A stretch of 50,475 bases of DNA, taken from the NCBI RefSeq assembly GCF_018130765.1, contig NZ_JAFCJZ010000037.1:1-50475 (forward strand), given 5' to 3'. The notes below the pieces were generated by a model that was not told the origin of the DNA, did not search any database, and saw only the letters and a list, made by a program, of their open reading frames with translations. The DNA comes from Bradyrhizobium iriomotense (GTDB lineage: Bacteria > Pseudomonadota > Alphaproteobacteria > Rhizobiales > Xanthobacteraceae). The translations under genes and the position numbers were made by a program. This document shows positions 42,320-50,418 of the stretch, in pieces; the first letter of the stretch is position 1, and each line of letters begins with the position of its first letter.

Positions 42320-42781
42320 ATGAAGCCCCGCATGAACTACTACCAGGCCGCGCCCGATACGATCAAAGCACTGATGGCGCTCGAAGAGCAGATCCAGTCG
42401 ACGGGCCTGGAAAAATCGCTGATCGAGCTGGTCAAGATCCGCGCGTCGCAGATCAACGGCTGCGCCTTCTGCATCAACATGCACACCGAGGACGCACGCA
42501 AGCGCGGCGAGACCGAGCAGCGCATCTACCTGCTCAATGCCTGGCGCGAATCCCCGCTCTATTCCGACCGCGAGCGCGCCGCGCTGGCCTGGACGGAAGC
42601 CGTGACGCTGATCTCGGAGACCCATGCGCCCGACGACGTCTACGAACAGGTTCGCGCGCAATTCTCCGACGCGGACACGGTGAACCTGACCATGCTGATC
42701 GGCGCCATCAACGCCTGGAACAGGATCGCGATCGCGTTCCGCGCGGTGCATCCGGCGAAGGTGAAGGCGTCGGTGGCGTGA
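42320..42781 (+). CDS. AhpD-like carboxymuconolactone decarboxylase-family protein
   Basis: A 153-residue helical protein of the CMD/AhpD family. The redox motif CxxCxxxH is present as CAFCINMH near residue 48, followed by TEDARKRGETEQRIYLLNAW, typical of stand-alone AhpD-like peroxidases. LTMLIGAINAWNRIAIAFR forms the C-terminal helix. It has a GGAGAAAAGGAG leader and lies 27 bp after the MFS gene, so it is probably co-transcribed with it and may give protection from peroxides or reactive compounds handled by the pump. Confidence 0.9.
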   Translation: MKPRMNYYQAAPDTIKALMALEEQIQSTGLEKSLIELVKIRASQINGCAFCINMHTEDARKRGETEQRIYLLNAWRESPLYSDRERAALAWTEAVTLISETHAPDDVYEQVRAQFSDADTVNLTMLIGAINAWNRIAIAFRAVHPAKVKASVA

Positions 42782-42807
42782 GGACGGCGCGTCCTCTCAA
42801 GCGGTCT

Positions 42808-42905
42808 CGTAGGGTGGGCAAAGCGCAAGCGTGCCCACCGTTCTTTCAGCGAATCCGAGAGAAGACGTGGGCACGGCGCAAGTGCGCCTTTGCCCACCCT
42901 ACGAG
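42808..42905. repeat. REP/BIME pair between convergent genes
   Basis: CGTAGGGTGGGCAAAGCG...CGTGCCCACC (42808-42839) and GTGGGCACGG...CTTTGCCCACCCTACG (42868-42903) form two inverted hairpins that fill the gap between the AhpD-like stop (42781) and the aminotransferase stop (42921). Confidence 0.85.
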
Positions 42906-42920
42906 AGCTGCGGGTGTGAC

Positions 42921-43781
42921 TTAAACCGCCGTCGCCTTGGCGAACTCCACGTAGATCTCGCGCAGGCGCGTCGCCATCGGGCCGGGCTTGCCATCACCAA
43001 TCTTCTTGCCGTCGAGCACGACCACCGGCTGCACGAACGAGGATGCGCTGGTGATGAACGCTTCCTTGGCGGTGAGCGCTTCGGCGACCGTGAAGGAGCG
43101 TTCCTCGACGCGGAGCTGGCGCTCTTCGGCAAGCGCGATCACCGCCTTGCGGGTGCAGCCCGGCAGGATGGCGTTGGAATTCTGGCGGGTGACGATGACG
43201 TCGTCCTTGGTCAGGATGAACGCCGTGGACGAGCCGCCTTCGGTCACATAACCATCCTGCAGCATCCAGGCCTCGCCCGCGCCGGCTTCGGCCGCGGCCT
43301 GCTTGGCCAGCACTTGCGCGAGCAGCGCCACGCTCTTGATGTCGCGGCGCTCCCAGCGGATGTCGGCCACCGTGATCACGTTGATGCCGGTCTTTGCCAC
43401 CGGGGCGTTGATGATGTCCTTCTCGGAGGTGAACATCACCAGGCTCGACTTCACGTCGGCCTTGGGGAACGGGAAGTCGCGGCCCTTGTCGGCGCCGCGC
43501 GTGACCTGGAGGTAGACGAGGCCGCTCACGACCTTGTTACGCGCGATCAGCTCTTTCTGAATCTCGGTGATGCGCTCGATCGTCTCGGGCAGCTTCAGCT
43601 TGATCTCGCCGACCGACCGCTCCAGCCGCGCCAGATGCGAGGCATTGTCGACCAGCTTGCCGTCCAGCACCGCCGAGACCTCGTAGATGCCGTCGGCGAA
43701 CAGGAAGCCGCGATCGAGCACCGAGATTTTGGCTTCCGAGAGCGGGACGAATGAGCCGTTGACATAGGCGATCGGGTCCAA
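42921..43781 (-). CDS. dat: D-amino acid aminotransferase (class IV)
   Basis: A 286-residue PLP fold-type IV transaminase that interconverts D-alanine and D-glutamate with their 2-oxo acids. The N-terminal YVNGSFVPLSEAKISVLDRG is characteristic; the catalytic Lys lies in WERRDIKSVALL near residue 145, and the cofactor phosphate loop in TEGGSSTAFIL near 180. SASSFVQPVVVLDG near 240 closes the substrate site. Translation probably starts at TTG (43781), since no ATG fits the conserved N-terminus and AGGAG lies nine bases upstream. Branched-chain aminotransferase is the main alternative. A palindromic repeat separates it from gltL. Confidence 0.85.
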   Translation of the reverse strand: MDPIAYVNGSFVPLSEAKISVLDRGFLFADGIYEVSAVLDGKLVDNASHLARLERSVGEIKLKLPETIERITEIQKELIARNKVVSGLVYLQVTRGADKGRDFPFPKADVKSSLVMFTSEKDIINAPVAKTGINVITVADIRWERRDIKSVALLAQVLAKQAAAEAGAGEAWMLQDGYVTEGGSSTAFILTKDDVIVTRQNSNAILPGCTRKAVIALAEERQLRVEERSFTVAEALTAKEAFITSASSFVQPVVVLDGKKIGDGKPGPMATRLREIYVEFAKATAV

Positions 43782-43858
43782 GGCAGGTCTCCTGGGAGGG
43801 GATGGGGGATTTGGCTATCGGTATAGGAGATTTGGCGAGCCCGATAAACCCTCGATCC

Positions 43859-43965
43859 GTCATTCCGGGGCATTCGCAAAGCGAATGAGCCCGGAATCCA
43901 TCTCACCTCGCGTACTGCCGCTTGATGGATTCCGGGCCCGCGCCTCCGGCGCGTCCCGGAATGAC
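43859..43965. repeat. Large palindromic repeat between gltL and dat
   Basis: The outer arms are perfect: GTCATTCCGGG (43859-43869) with CCCGGAATGAC (43955-43965). Inside are two more hairpins, CATTCGC-aaa-GCGAATG (43871-43887) and CGCGCC-tcc-GGCGCG (43939-43953), and a further inverted pair GGAATCCATC / GATGGATTCC. This is a different repeat family from the RAYT REPs. Confidence 0.85.
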
Positions 43966-43972
43966 AGAGGAG

Positions 43973-44704
43973 CTAGTGCGACAGAATCTTCGACAAGAAC
44001 TTCTGCGCGCGGTCGCTGCGGGGTTTGCCGAAGAAGTCGTCCTTCGGGGCGTCCTCGACGATCTCGCCGCGGTCCATGAAGATCACGCGGTTGGCGACCT
44101 TGCGGGCGAAGCCCATCTCGTGGGTGACGACCATCATGGTCATGCCTTCGCGGGCCAGGTCGACCATGACGTCGAGCACCTCGCTGACCATCTCGGGGTC
44201 GAGCGCCGAGGTCGGCTCGTCGAACAGCATGACGATCGGATCCATCGCCAGCGCGCGTGCAATCGCAACGCGCTGCTGCTGGCCGCCCGAGAGCTGCGCC
44301 GGAAACTTCTGCGCCTGCTCCTTCAGGCCGACACGCTCCAAGAGTTGCATGCCCTTGGTGACCGACTTGTCATGCCCACGGCCCAGCACCTTCTCCTGCG
44401 CGAGGCAGAGATTGTCGATGATCTTGAGGTGCGGGAACAGCTCGAAATGCTGGAACACCATGCCGACGCGCGAGCGAAGCTTCGGCAGATTGGTCTTGGG
44501 ATCGTTGACCTTGGTACCGTCGACCGAGATGTCGCCGCTCTGGAACGGCTCCAGCGCGTTGACGCATTTGATCAGCGTCGACTTGCCCGAGCCCGAGGGG
44601 CCGCAAACCACGACGACCTCGCCCTTGGTGACGCTGGTAGTACAGTCGGTCAGCACCTGGAAGGTCGGGCTGTACCATTTGTTGACGTGGCTGATTTCGA
44701 TCAT
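43973..44704 (-). CDS. gltL: Glutamate/aspartate ABC transporter ATPase
   Basis: A 243-residue polar amino acid ABC ATPase, normal in length. Walker A is GPSGSGKSTLIKC near residue 35, the signature is LSGGQQQRVAIARAL near 140 and Walker B with the catalytic Glu is VMLFDEPTSALDP near 160; the H-loop is in VVTHEMGFA. It is the last gene of gltIJKL, with 12 bp to gltK upstream. Confidence 0.93.
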   Translation of the reverse strand: MIEISHVNKWYSPTFQVLTDCTTSVTKGEVVVVCGPSGSGKSTLIKCVNALEPFQSGDISVDGTKVNDPKTNLPKLRSRVGMVFQHFELFPHLKIIDNLCLAQEKVLGRGHDKSVTKGMQLLERVGLKEQAQKFPAQLSGGQQQRVAIARALAMDPIVMLFDEPTSALDPEMVSEVLDVMVDLAREGMTMMVVTHEMGFARKVANRVIFMDRGEIVEDAPKDDFFGKPRSDRAQKFLSKILSH

Positions 44705-44716
44705 GACCGATGCGCT

Positions 44717-45409
44717 CTATCGAATGATGGCGATGCGCGACTGCAGGCGGCGAACGCCGAAGGACGCGATACAGGAAATGGTGAAGTAGACGACGGCGGC
44801 GAACAGATACATTTCAACGAGGCGCCCGTCGCGCTGCGCGACCTTGCTGGCCGCGCCCAGGAAGTCCGGGATCGACAGCACGTAGACCAGCGAGGTGTCC
44901 TGGAACAGCACGATGGTCTGGGTCAGCAGCACGGGGAGCATGTTGCGGAACGCCTGCGGCAGCACGACGTAGCGCATGGTCTGGGCGTAGCTCAGACCGA
45001 GCGCGCTCGCCGCCGCCGGCTGGCCGCGCGAGATCGACTGGATGCCGGCGCGCATGATCTCGGAGAAATACGCCGCCTCGAACATGATGAAGGTGATGAG
45101 CGAGGACGCGAACGCGCCGACGCTGATCGGGCGCGAGGCGCCGGTCACCCATTGCCCGATATAGGGCACCAGGAAGTAGAACCAGAAGATGACCAGCACC
45201 AGCGGCAGCGAGCGCATGAAGTCGACATAGAGGCCGGCGATGCGCCCGAGGGTCTTGTAGCCGGACAGCCGCATTAGCGCGATCGCCGTGCCGAAGACCA
45301 GGCCGCCGAGCGCGGCGAGCGCGGTCAGCGTCAGCGTGAAGGTCATGCCCTCGTAGAATAGGTAGGGGAGCGACCTGCGGATGACGTCGAAATCGAAACT
45401 CCCGAGCAT
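44717..45409 (-). CDS. gltK: Glutamate/aspartate ABC transporter permease
   Basis: A 230-residue HisMQ-type permease with about five spans. The coupling-helix region, RAGIQSISRGQPAAASALGL, lies near residue 120 and contacts the ATPase. The start is 4 bp from the gltJ stop and the stop is 12 bp from gltL, indicating tight coupling. It pairs with GltJ in the membrane. Confidence 0.9.
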   Translation of the reverse strand: MLGSFDFDVIRRSLPYLFYEGMTFTLTLTALAALGGLVFGTAIALMRLSGYKTLGRIAGLYVDFMRSLPLVLVIFWFYFLVPYIGQWVTGASRPISVGAFASSLITFIMFEAAYFSEIMRAGIQSISRGQPAAASALGLSYAQTMRYVVLPQAFRNMLPVLLTQTIVLFQDTSLVYVLSIPDFLGAASKVAQRDGRLVEMYLFAAVVYFTISCIASFGVRRLQSRIAIIR

Positions 45410-45413
45410 GGCG

Positions 45414-46145
45414 CTATTTCCCCGTGATGTAGCCGGGGATCGCGACGTAGCGCTCGAGATAGCGCATCGCGGTCACGACAATGGCGTTGACGAGGAGATA
45501 GAGCAGCGTCGCGGCCGTGAAGGCCTCGAACACCTGGAACGAGAACTCCTGCATCGAGCGCGCCTGTCCGGTCAGCTCGATCAGGCCGATGGTGATGGCG
45601 ACCGCCGTGTTCTTGATGGTGTTGAGGAACTCGGAGGTCAGCGGCGGGAGGATGATGCGGAACGCCATCGGCAGCAGCACGTAGCGGTAGCCCTGCACGG
45701 TGGTGAGCCCGAGCGCGGTCGCGGCCATCTTCTGCCCGCGCGGCAGCGAACCGATGCCCGCCTGCAACTGCACGGCAACGCGCGCCGACATGAAGAAGCC
45801 GACGCCGATCGCCGCCGTCCAGAACGGCGCGTTCGGCAATTGCTTCAGCCACAGGCCGGCCGCCCTCGGCAGCAATTCCGGCAGCACGAAGAACCACAGG
45901 AAGAGCTGCACCAGCAGCGGCATGTTGCGGAAGAATTCAACCCAGCAGAAGCCGAACCAGTAGGCTCCCCGCGACGGCAGCGTGCGCATGACGCCGACGA
46001 TCGAGCCGAAGATCAGCGCGATGACCCAGGCGAGCAGCGCCGTCTTGATGGTCAGCACCAGTCCCGACAGCAGCATGTCGAGATAGGTGCCGGTCCCCAT
46101 CGGGTTCGGCTCGAAGAAAATTCCCCAGTTCCAGTGATAGTTCAC
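45414..46145 (-). CDS. gltJ: Glutamate/aspartate ABC transporter permease
   Basis: A 243-residue HisMQ-type permease. The N-terminus, NYHWNWGIFFE, and WVEFFRNMPLLVQLFLWFF resemble GltJ closely; the coupling-helix segment is QLQAGIGSLPRGQKMAATAL near residue 130. The start is a GTG at 46145 with GGGGGA upstream; no in-frame ATG fits. A 161-bp gap with two strong hairpins separates it from gltI, so its mRNA level may be lower than that of gltI. Confidence 0.9.
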   Translation of the reverse strand: MNYHWNWGIFFEPNPMGTGTYLDMLLSGLVLTIKTALLAWVIALIFGSIVGVMRTLPSRGAYWFGFCWVEFFRNMPLLVQLFLWFFVLPELLPRAAGLWLKQLPNAPFWTAAIGVGFFMSARVAVQLQAGIGSLPRGQKMAATALGLTTVQGYRYVLLPMAFRIILPPLTSEFLNTIKNTAVAITIGLIELTGQARSMQEFSFQVFEAFTAATLLYLLVNAIVVTAMRYLERYVAIPGYITGK

Positions 46146-46235
46146 GTGTCCCCCGCGCGAACGCGCCCGTCATGATTGTCCGAGCGCCTATGCAAATGTC
46201 CGGCCACTCTCCCTCCAGAATGGCTGGAATTTCTT

Positions 46236-46296
46236 CCCTCTCCCCGCTTGCAGGGAGAGGGCTAGGGTGGGCCTCTCCCCGCACGCGGGGAGAGGC
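46236..46296. repeat. Double hairpin in the gltI-gltJ gap
   Basis: Two strong hairpins stand in tandem: CCCTCTCCC-N8-GGGAGAGGG (46236-46261) and GCCTCTCCCCGC-AC-GCGGGGAGAGGC (46271-46296), the second a perfect 12-bp stem. They lie inside the glt operon just after gltI and could protect the gltI message or partly terminate transcription. A degenerate relative lies at 50394. Confidence 0.85.
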
Positions 46297-46306
46297 GAAC
46301 AGCATC

Positions 46307-47218
46307 TTACTTATAATCGTCCGGGTTCGGCGAGTCGGTCGGCTTGGCGAACTCGTTCTTCAGCTCGGCCGAGATCGGCGTGTTCAGGTTCAGACCCTTC
46401 GGCGGGATCTTGGTCGTGAACCACTTGGCGTAGATCTTCTCACCCTCGCCGGAGGTATAGATCGCAGCGGTTGCCGCATCGACCACCTTCTTGAACGGCG
46501 CGTCGTCCTTACGCAGCATGATGCCGTAGGGCTCGGGCTTGGAGAACGCGTCCTTGGAGATCGCATAGTCATCCGGCGACTTCGAGCCGGCGACGAGGCT
46601 GGCGAGCAGGATGTCGTCCATGACGAAGGCGACCGCGCGGTCGGTCTCGACCATCAGGAAGGCTTCAGCATGGTCCTTGGCCGGAATGATGTTGGCGCCG
46701 AGGCCCTTGGCTACGTTGGCTTCAGTGAGCTGCTTGATGTTGGTGGTGCCGGCGGTCGAGACCACCGTCTTGCCCTTGAGGTCGTCGATCGACTTCAGGC
46801 CGCTCGACTTCTTGAACACGTAGCGGCTGGCGGTCAGGAAGTGGGTGTTGGTGAAGGCGACCTGCTTCTGGCGCTCGGCATTGTTGGTGGTCGAACCGCA
46901 TTCGAGGTCGATGGTGCCATTGGCCATCAGCGGGATGCGCGTCGCCGAGGTCACCGGGTTGAGCTTGACCTCGAGCTTGTCGAGCTTGAGCTCCTTCTTC
47001 ACGGCATCGACGATCTTGTAGCAGATGTCCATCGCGAACCCGACCGGCTTCTGGTTGTCGTCCAGATAGGAGAAGGGGATCGAGGAGTCGCGGAAGCCCA
47101 GCGTGATGGCGCCGGTGTCCTTGATGTTCTTCAGCGTGCCGGTCAGCTCCTGGGCCCCGGCCTGGCTGACGGCAAAGGTCGCGGCGAGCGCGAGGCCGAT
47201 GTGACGGAAATGTTTCAC
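46307..47218 (-). CDS. gltI: Glutamate/aspartate ABC transporter substrate-binding protein
   Basis: A 303-residue periplasmic binding protein. The signal peptide ends near SQAGA-QE (about residue 22). GFRDSSIPFSYLDDNQKPVG near residue 40, ECGSTTNNAERQKQVAFT near 105 and DRAVAFVMDDILLA near 190 match E. coli GltI closely, which supports glutamate/aspartate as ligands. The start is a GTG at 47218 with AGGGGAAG upstream. It is the first gene of gltIJKL and lies 100 bp downstream of the M20 peptidase gene, in which gap its own promoter may lie. Confidence 0.92.
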   Translation of the reverse strand: MKHFRHIGLALAATFAVSQAGAQELTGTLKNIKDTGAITLGFRDSSIPFSYLDDNQKPVGFAMDICYKIVDAVKKELKLDKLEVKLNPVTSATRIPLMANGTIDLECGSTTNNAERQKQVAFTNTHFLTASRYVFKKSSGLKSIDDLKGKTVVSTAGTTNIKQLTEANVAKGLGANIIPAKDHAEAFLMVETDRAVAFVMDDILLASLVAGSKSPDDYAISKDAFSKPEPYGIMLRKDDAPFKKVVDAATAAIYTSGEGEKIYAKWFTTKIPPKGLNLNTPISAELKNEFAKPTDSPNPDDYK

Positions 47219-47318
47219 TTTTTTCTTCCCCTTTCAGGATGATGCGGCCGGATGCAAGCACAAATCGGCCTGGAATAGAATGTGACTTTCGGCTGGATGG
47301 CCGGCTCAGGTTAACGGC

Positions 47319-48704
47319 TCAGGCGAGTGGCTTTGGCAATTGGCCGAGATCCCAGAACAGCCCGGCCATCACCGTCAAGGCCTCTTCGGTCAAAGGCAGC
47401 AGGATGTGCTCATTGGGCGCATGCTGGGAGCAGCCGGGATAGGAGTGCGGGACCCAAATCGTCGGCAGGCCCAGGATTTCGGAGAACACGTCGTTAGGCA
47501 GCGAGCCGCCGAAATTCGGCAGCACCGCCGGCGCCTTGCCGGTGGTCGCCAGCACCGAATCCGCGGCCCATTTGATCCAGGGACTGTCGAAATCGGTGCG
47601 CGATGCAGCAAAGCTCTGGGCCGCCCGCACCTCGACCATCGGAAAGCCGCGTCCGACCAGATGCGCGCGGACGGCGTCGATCAGGCCGTCGATTTTGGTG
47701 CCGACCACGAAACGCAGTTGCAGCACGGCCTTGGCATGGCCGGGAATGGCGTTGGCCGGCTTCTCGATATTGCCCGACGACATCGCCAGCACTTCCAGCG
47801 TGTTCCAGGCATAGAGCCGTTCGGCCGCCGACAGCCCCTCCTCGCCCCAGTTCTCCGCGAGCGCCGGCTCGTCCGCGGTCGGCACCACCTCGACGTCCGC
47901 AAGATAGCTGCGGATCTGGTTGGTGAGACGCGGCGGCTTCAGGGCCTCGAGCTGGAGGCGGCCGTGACCGTCGACCAGCGTCGAGATCGCGTTGACCAGG
48001 ATGGTCGCGGGGTTGGCCAGCACGCCGCCCCAATTGCCGGAATGGTGGCCGCCATCGCGCAGATTCACGTCGAGATGAATGCGGATGCCGCCGCGGCAGC
48101 CGAGAAACAATGTCGGACGGTCGGCGGACAGGCGCGGGCCGTCGGAGGCCATGAACAGGTCGGCCTTGAGCGCGTCGCGATTGAGATCGCAGACCTTGCC
48201 GAGATCGGGCGAGCCGATCTCCTCGCCCATCTCGACGATGAACTTGGCATTGAAACCGAGCTTGCCGCCGCGGGCATCGCGCACCGCGCGCAGCGCCGCC
48301 ATGTTGATGCTGTGCTGGCCCTTGTTGTCGGCGGTGCCGCGGCCATAGAGGCGCGTCCCCGAAACCGTCGTGCGCCAGGGATCGCGGCCCTCGCGCCACT
48401 CGCCTTCCATGCCGTCGACGACGTCGCCATGGCCGTAGACCAGCACGGTCGGCAGCGAGCCGCTCTCGTGATGCTCGGCGAACAGGAACGGCGCCTTGCC
48501 GCTCGGGGATTCGACGATGCGGCTCGTGAAGTCGAGCGCGGCGAAAGCCGGCTGCATCTCCTGTTCCAGATAGGCGCGCAGCTCGGTGCCGCGCGACGGA
48601 TTCTGGCTCTCGGTCTTGTAGGCGACGCGGCGGTCGAGTTCAGCGAGGAACGCGCCGGATTTGAAATCGTCGCGGGCGCGGGCGATGGCGTCGGCTCTGG
48701 TCAT
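47319..48704 (-). CDS. M20-family metallopeptidase
   Basis: A 461-residue dizinc peptidase/deacylase. Metal-site motifs are VYGHGDVVDG near residue 87 (His, Asp), GRGTADNKGQH near 120 (bridging Asp), EMGEEIGSPDL near 155 (catalytic and metal Glu) and the final His in WVPHSYPGCSQHAPNEH near 430. The dimerisation domain lies between about 195 and 320. These match the dipeptidase/carboxypeptidase group (PepV/CPG2-like). The ATG at 48704 is preferred to the TTG 15 bp upstream. It is upstream of gltIJKL on the same strand and could supply amino acids to it. Confidence 0.9.
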   Translation of the reverse strand: MTRADAIARARDDFKSGAFLAELDRRVAYKTESQNPSRGTELRAYLEQEMQPAFAALDFTSRIVESPSGKAPFLFAEHHESGSLPTVLVYGHGDVVDGMEGEWREGRDPWRTTVSGTRLYGRGTADNKGQHSINMAALRAVRDARGGKLGFNAKFIVEMGEEIGSPDLGKVCDLNRDALKADLFMASDGPRLSADRPTLFLGCRGGIRIHLDVNLRDGGHHSGNWGGVLANPATILVNAISTLVDGHGRLQLEALKPPRLTNQIRSYLADVEVVPTADEPALAENWGEEGLSAAERLYAWNTLEVLAMSSGNIEKPANAIPGHAKAVLQLRFVVGTKIDGLIDAVRAHLVGRGFPMVEVRAAQSFAASRTDFDSPWIKWAADSVLATTGKAPAVLPNFGGSLPNDVFSEILGLPTIWVPHSYPGCSQHAPNEHILLPLTEEALTVMAGLFWDLGQLPKPLA

Positions 48705-48958
48705 TGCTTCCGTTTTCAAGGTTTCGACGCGGGCGAACGTAGCGGGCTACATAGGCCGTCGAAAGTGGCGGGGACTTGGACGGTTGTTTTAGATCGTCTT
48801 GGGATTTCGTTCTTGCTCTCTTGAGATTGGCTTGCCAAGCGCGGCAGCACCGCTGATTTTGACCTTGCCAATACCCCAACATATGCAAGAACTTCGCCAG
48901 ATTGGGGCGCACATCTATCATTCGAAGAGCGCTCAGTACAGGGCGCCGAGGGACCAGC

Positions 48959-50338
48959 ATGGCCAAAGAGATCAGGCTTAACGCCTTTGCGATGAATTGC
49001 GTCGCACACCAGTCACCGGGCCTGTGGACCCATCCGCGCGACCGCACCGCCGAATATAACCGGCTGCCCTACTGGATCGATCTGGCCAGGACCCTGGAAC
49101 GCGGCCGTTTCGACGGGTTGTTCCTGGCCGACGTGCTCGGCGTCTACGACGTCTATGGCAACAGCCCTGACGCAGCCTTGCGCAATGCAGCACAGACGCC
49201 ATCGAACGAGCCGCTGCTGCTGCTGTCGGCCATGGCCGCTGTCACGAAAGATCTTGGCTTCGGCGTCACCAGCAACCTGTCGTTCGAGCCGCCCTACCCG
49301 TTCGCACGACGGATGTCGACGCTGGATCATCTCACCGAGGGGCGGATCGGCTGGAACGTCGTGACCGGCTATCTCGACAGCGCCGCGCGCGGCGCCGGCA
49401 AGGAGAAGCAGACCGGGCATGACGACCGCTACGACATCGCCGACGAATATATGGAGGTGGTCTACAAGCTCTGGGAAGGCAGCTGGGAAGATGATGCCGT
49501 GCTGCGCGACCGCAAGCGCGGCATCTTCACCGATCCCGCTAAAGTTCATCGCGTCAATCATGAGGGCGCGAATTACCGCATCAACAACACCATTCACCTC
49601 AGCGAGCCGTCGCCGCAGCGCACGCCCGTGCTGTACCAGGCCGGCACCTCGCCGCGCGGCCGGCAATTCGCGGCCAAGCACGCGGAATGCGTGTTCATGT
49701 CGGGACCATCGGCCAAGGTGATCGCGCCGCGCGTCTCCGCGATCCGCCAGGAGGCTGCCGCGCTCGGCCGCAACCCGGCCGAGATCCTGATGTTCTCGAT
49801 GATGACGATCATCCTCGGACGGACGGAAGCCGAGGCGAAGGAAAAATACGCCGACTATCGCCGCCACATCAGCCCCGAAGGCGCGCTGGCGCTGATGTCG
49901 GGCTGGACCGGCGTCGACTTCTCCGGCTACGACCTCGACCAGCAGGTGCGCCACGTCCAGAACGATGCGGGCCGCAGCGCGATGGACAACGTCACCCGCG
50001 CCGATCCCGATCGCATCTGGACCGTGCGCGACGTCATCGAACATGTCGGCATCGGCGGTGCCGGCCCGGTCGTCGTCGGCACGCCCGAGATGGTCGCGGA
50101 CAAGATCGAGGACTGGTTCGAGAAGACCGACGTCGACGGCCTCAACGTCGCCTTCGCGATCTCGCCCGGCGATTTCGAGGACATCGCCGACATGCTGGTG
50201 CCGGAACTAACGCGGCGCGGGCGGTACAAGCCGGAGTACGCGAAGGGCACGCTGCGGGAGAAGCTGTTCGGCGGCAGACGTGCGCGGTTGGGTGCCCCGC
50301 ATCCCGCGGCGGGATATCGGGTGGGGAAGAAGGGGTAG
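48959..50338 (+). CDS. LLM-class FMN-dependent monooxygenase (NtaA/SnaA/DszA family)
   Basis: A 459-residue two-component flavin monooxygenase. Family signatures are GRFDGLFLADVLGVYD near residue 50, PYPFARRMSTLDHLTEGRIG near 105, WNVVTGYLDSAARG and the phosphate-binding loop VLYQAGTSPRGRQFAAKHAE near 225. It belongs to the same family as the enzyme at 30208 but is clearly divergent from it. The ATG at 48959 is chosen since homology begins at KEIRLNAFAMN and CGAGGGACC precedes it; an upstream in-frame start at 48902 is less likely. It is divergent from the M20 gene over 254 bp. No flavin reductase is visible before the window ends, so the substrate (nitrilotriacetate, sulfone or alkanesulfonate-like) is unknown. 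Confidence 0.9.
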   Translation: MAKEIRLNAFAMNCVAHQSPGLWTHPRDRTAEYNRLPYWIDLARTLERGRFDGLFLADVLGVYDVYGNSPDAALRNAAQTPSNEPLLLLSAMAAVTKDLGFGVTSNLSFEPPYPFARRMSTLDHLTEGRIGWNVVTGYLDSAARGAGKEKQTGHDDRYDIADEYMEVVYKLWEGSWEDDAVLRDRKRGIFTDPAKVHRVNHEGANYRINNTIHLSEPSPQRTPVLYQAGTSPRGRQFAAKHAECVFMSGPSAKVIAPRVSAIRQEAAALGRNPAEILMFSMMTIILGRTEAEAKEKYADYRRHISPEGALALMSGWTGVDFSGYDLDQQVRHVQNDAGRSAMDNVTRADPDRIWTVRDVIEHVGIGGAGPVVVGTPEMVADKIEDWFEKTDVDGLNVAFAISPGDFEDIADMLVPELTRRGRYKPEYAKGTLREKLFGGRRARLGAPHPAAGYRVGKKG

Positions 50339-50393
50339 CACCGCGCTTAATTCAGGCGATTAGCTGCACTGCATCCACAAACACCGCTGCGTT

Positions 50394-50418
50394 CCCTCCC
50401 CCCCTTGCGGGGTAGGGG
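50394..50418. repeat. Degenerate palindromic repeat at the right edge
   Basis: CCCTCCCCCCCTTGCGGGGTAGGGG resembles the CCCTCTCCC...GGGAGAGGG hairpins at 46236 with several changed bases. It lies 56 bp after the LLM stop and may act in its transcript end. The remaining bases to 50475 show no supported gene. Confidence 0.55.
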
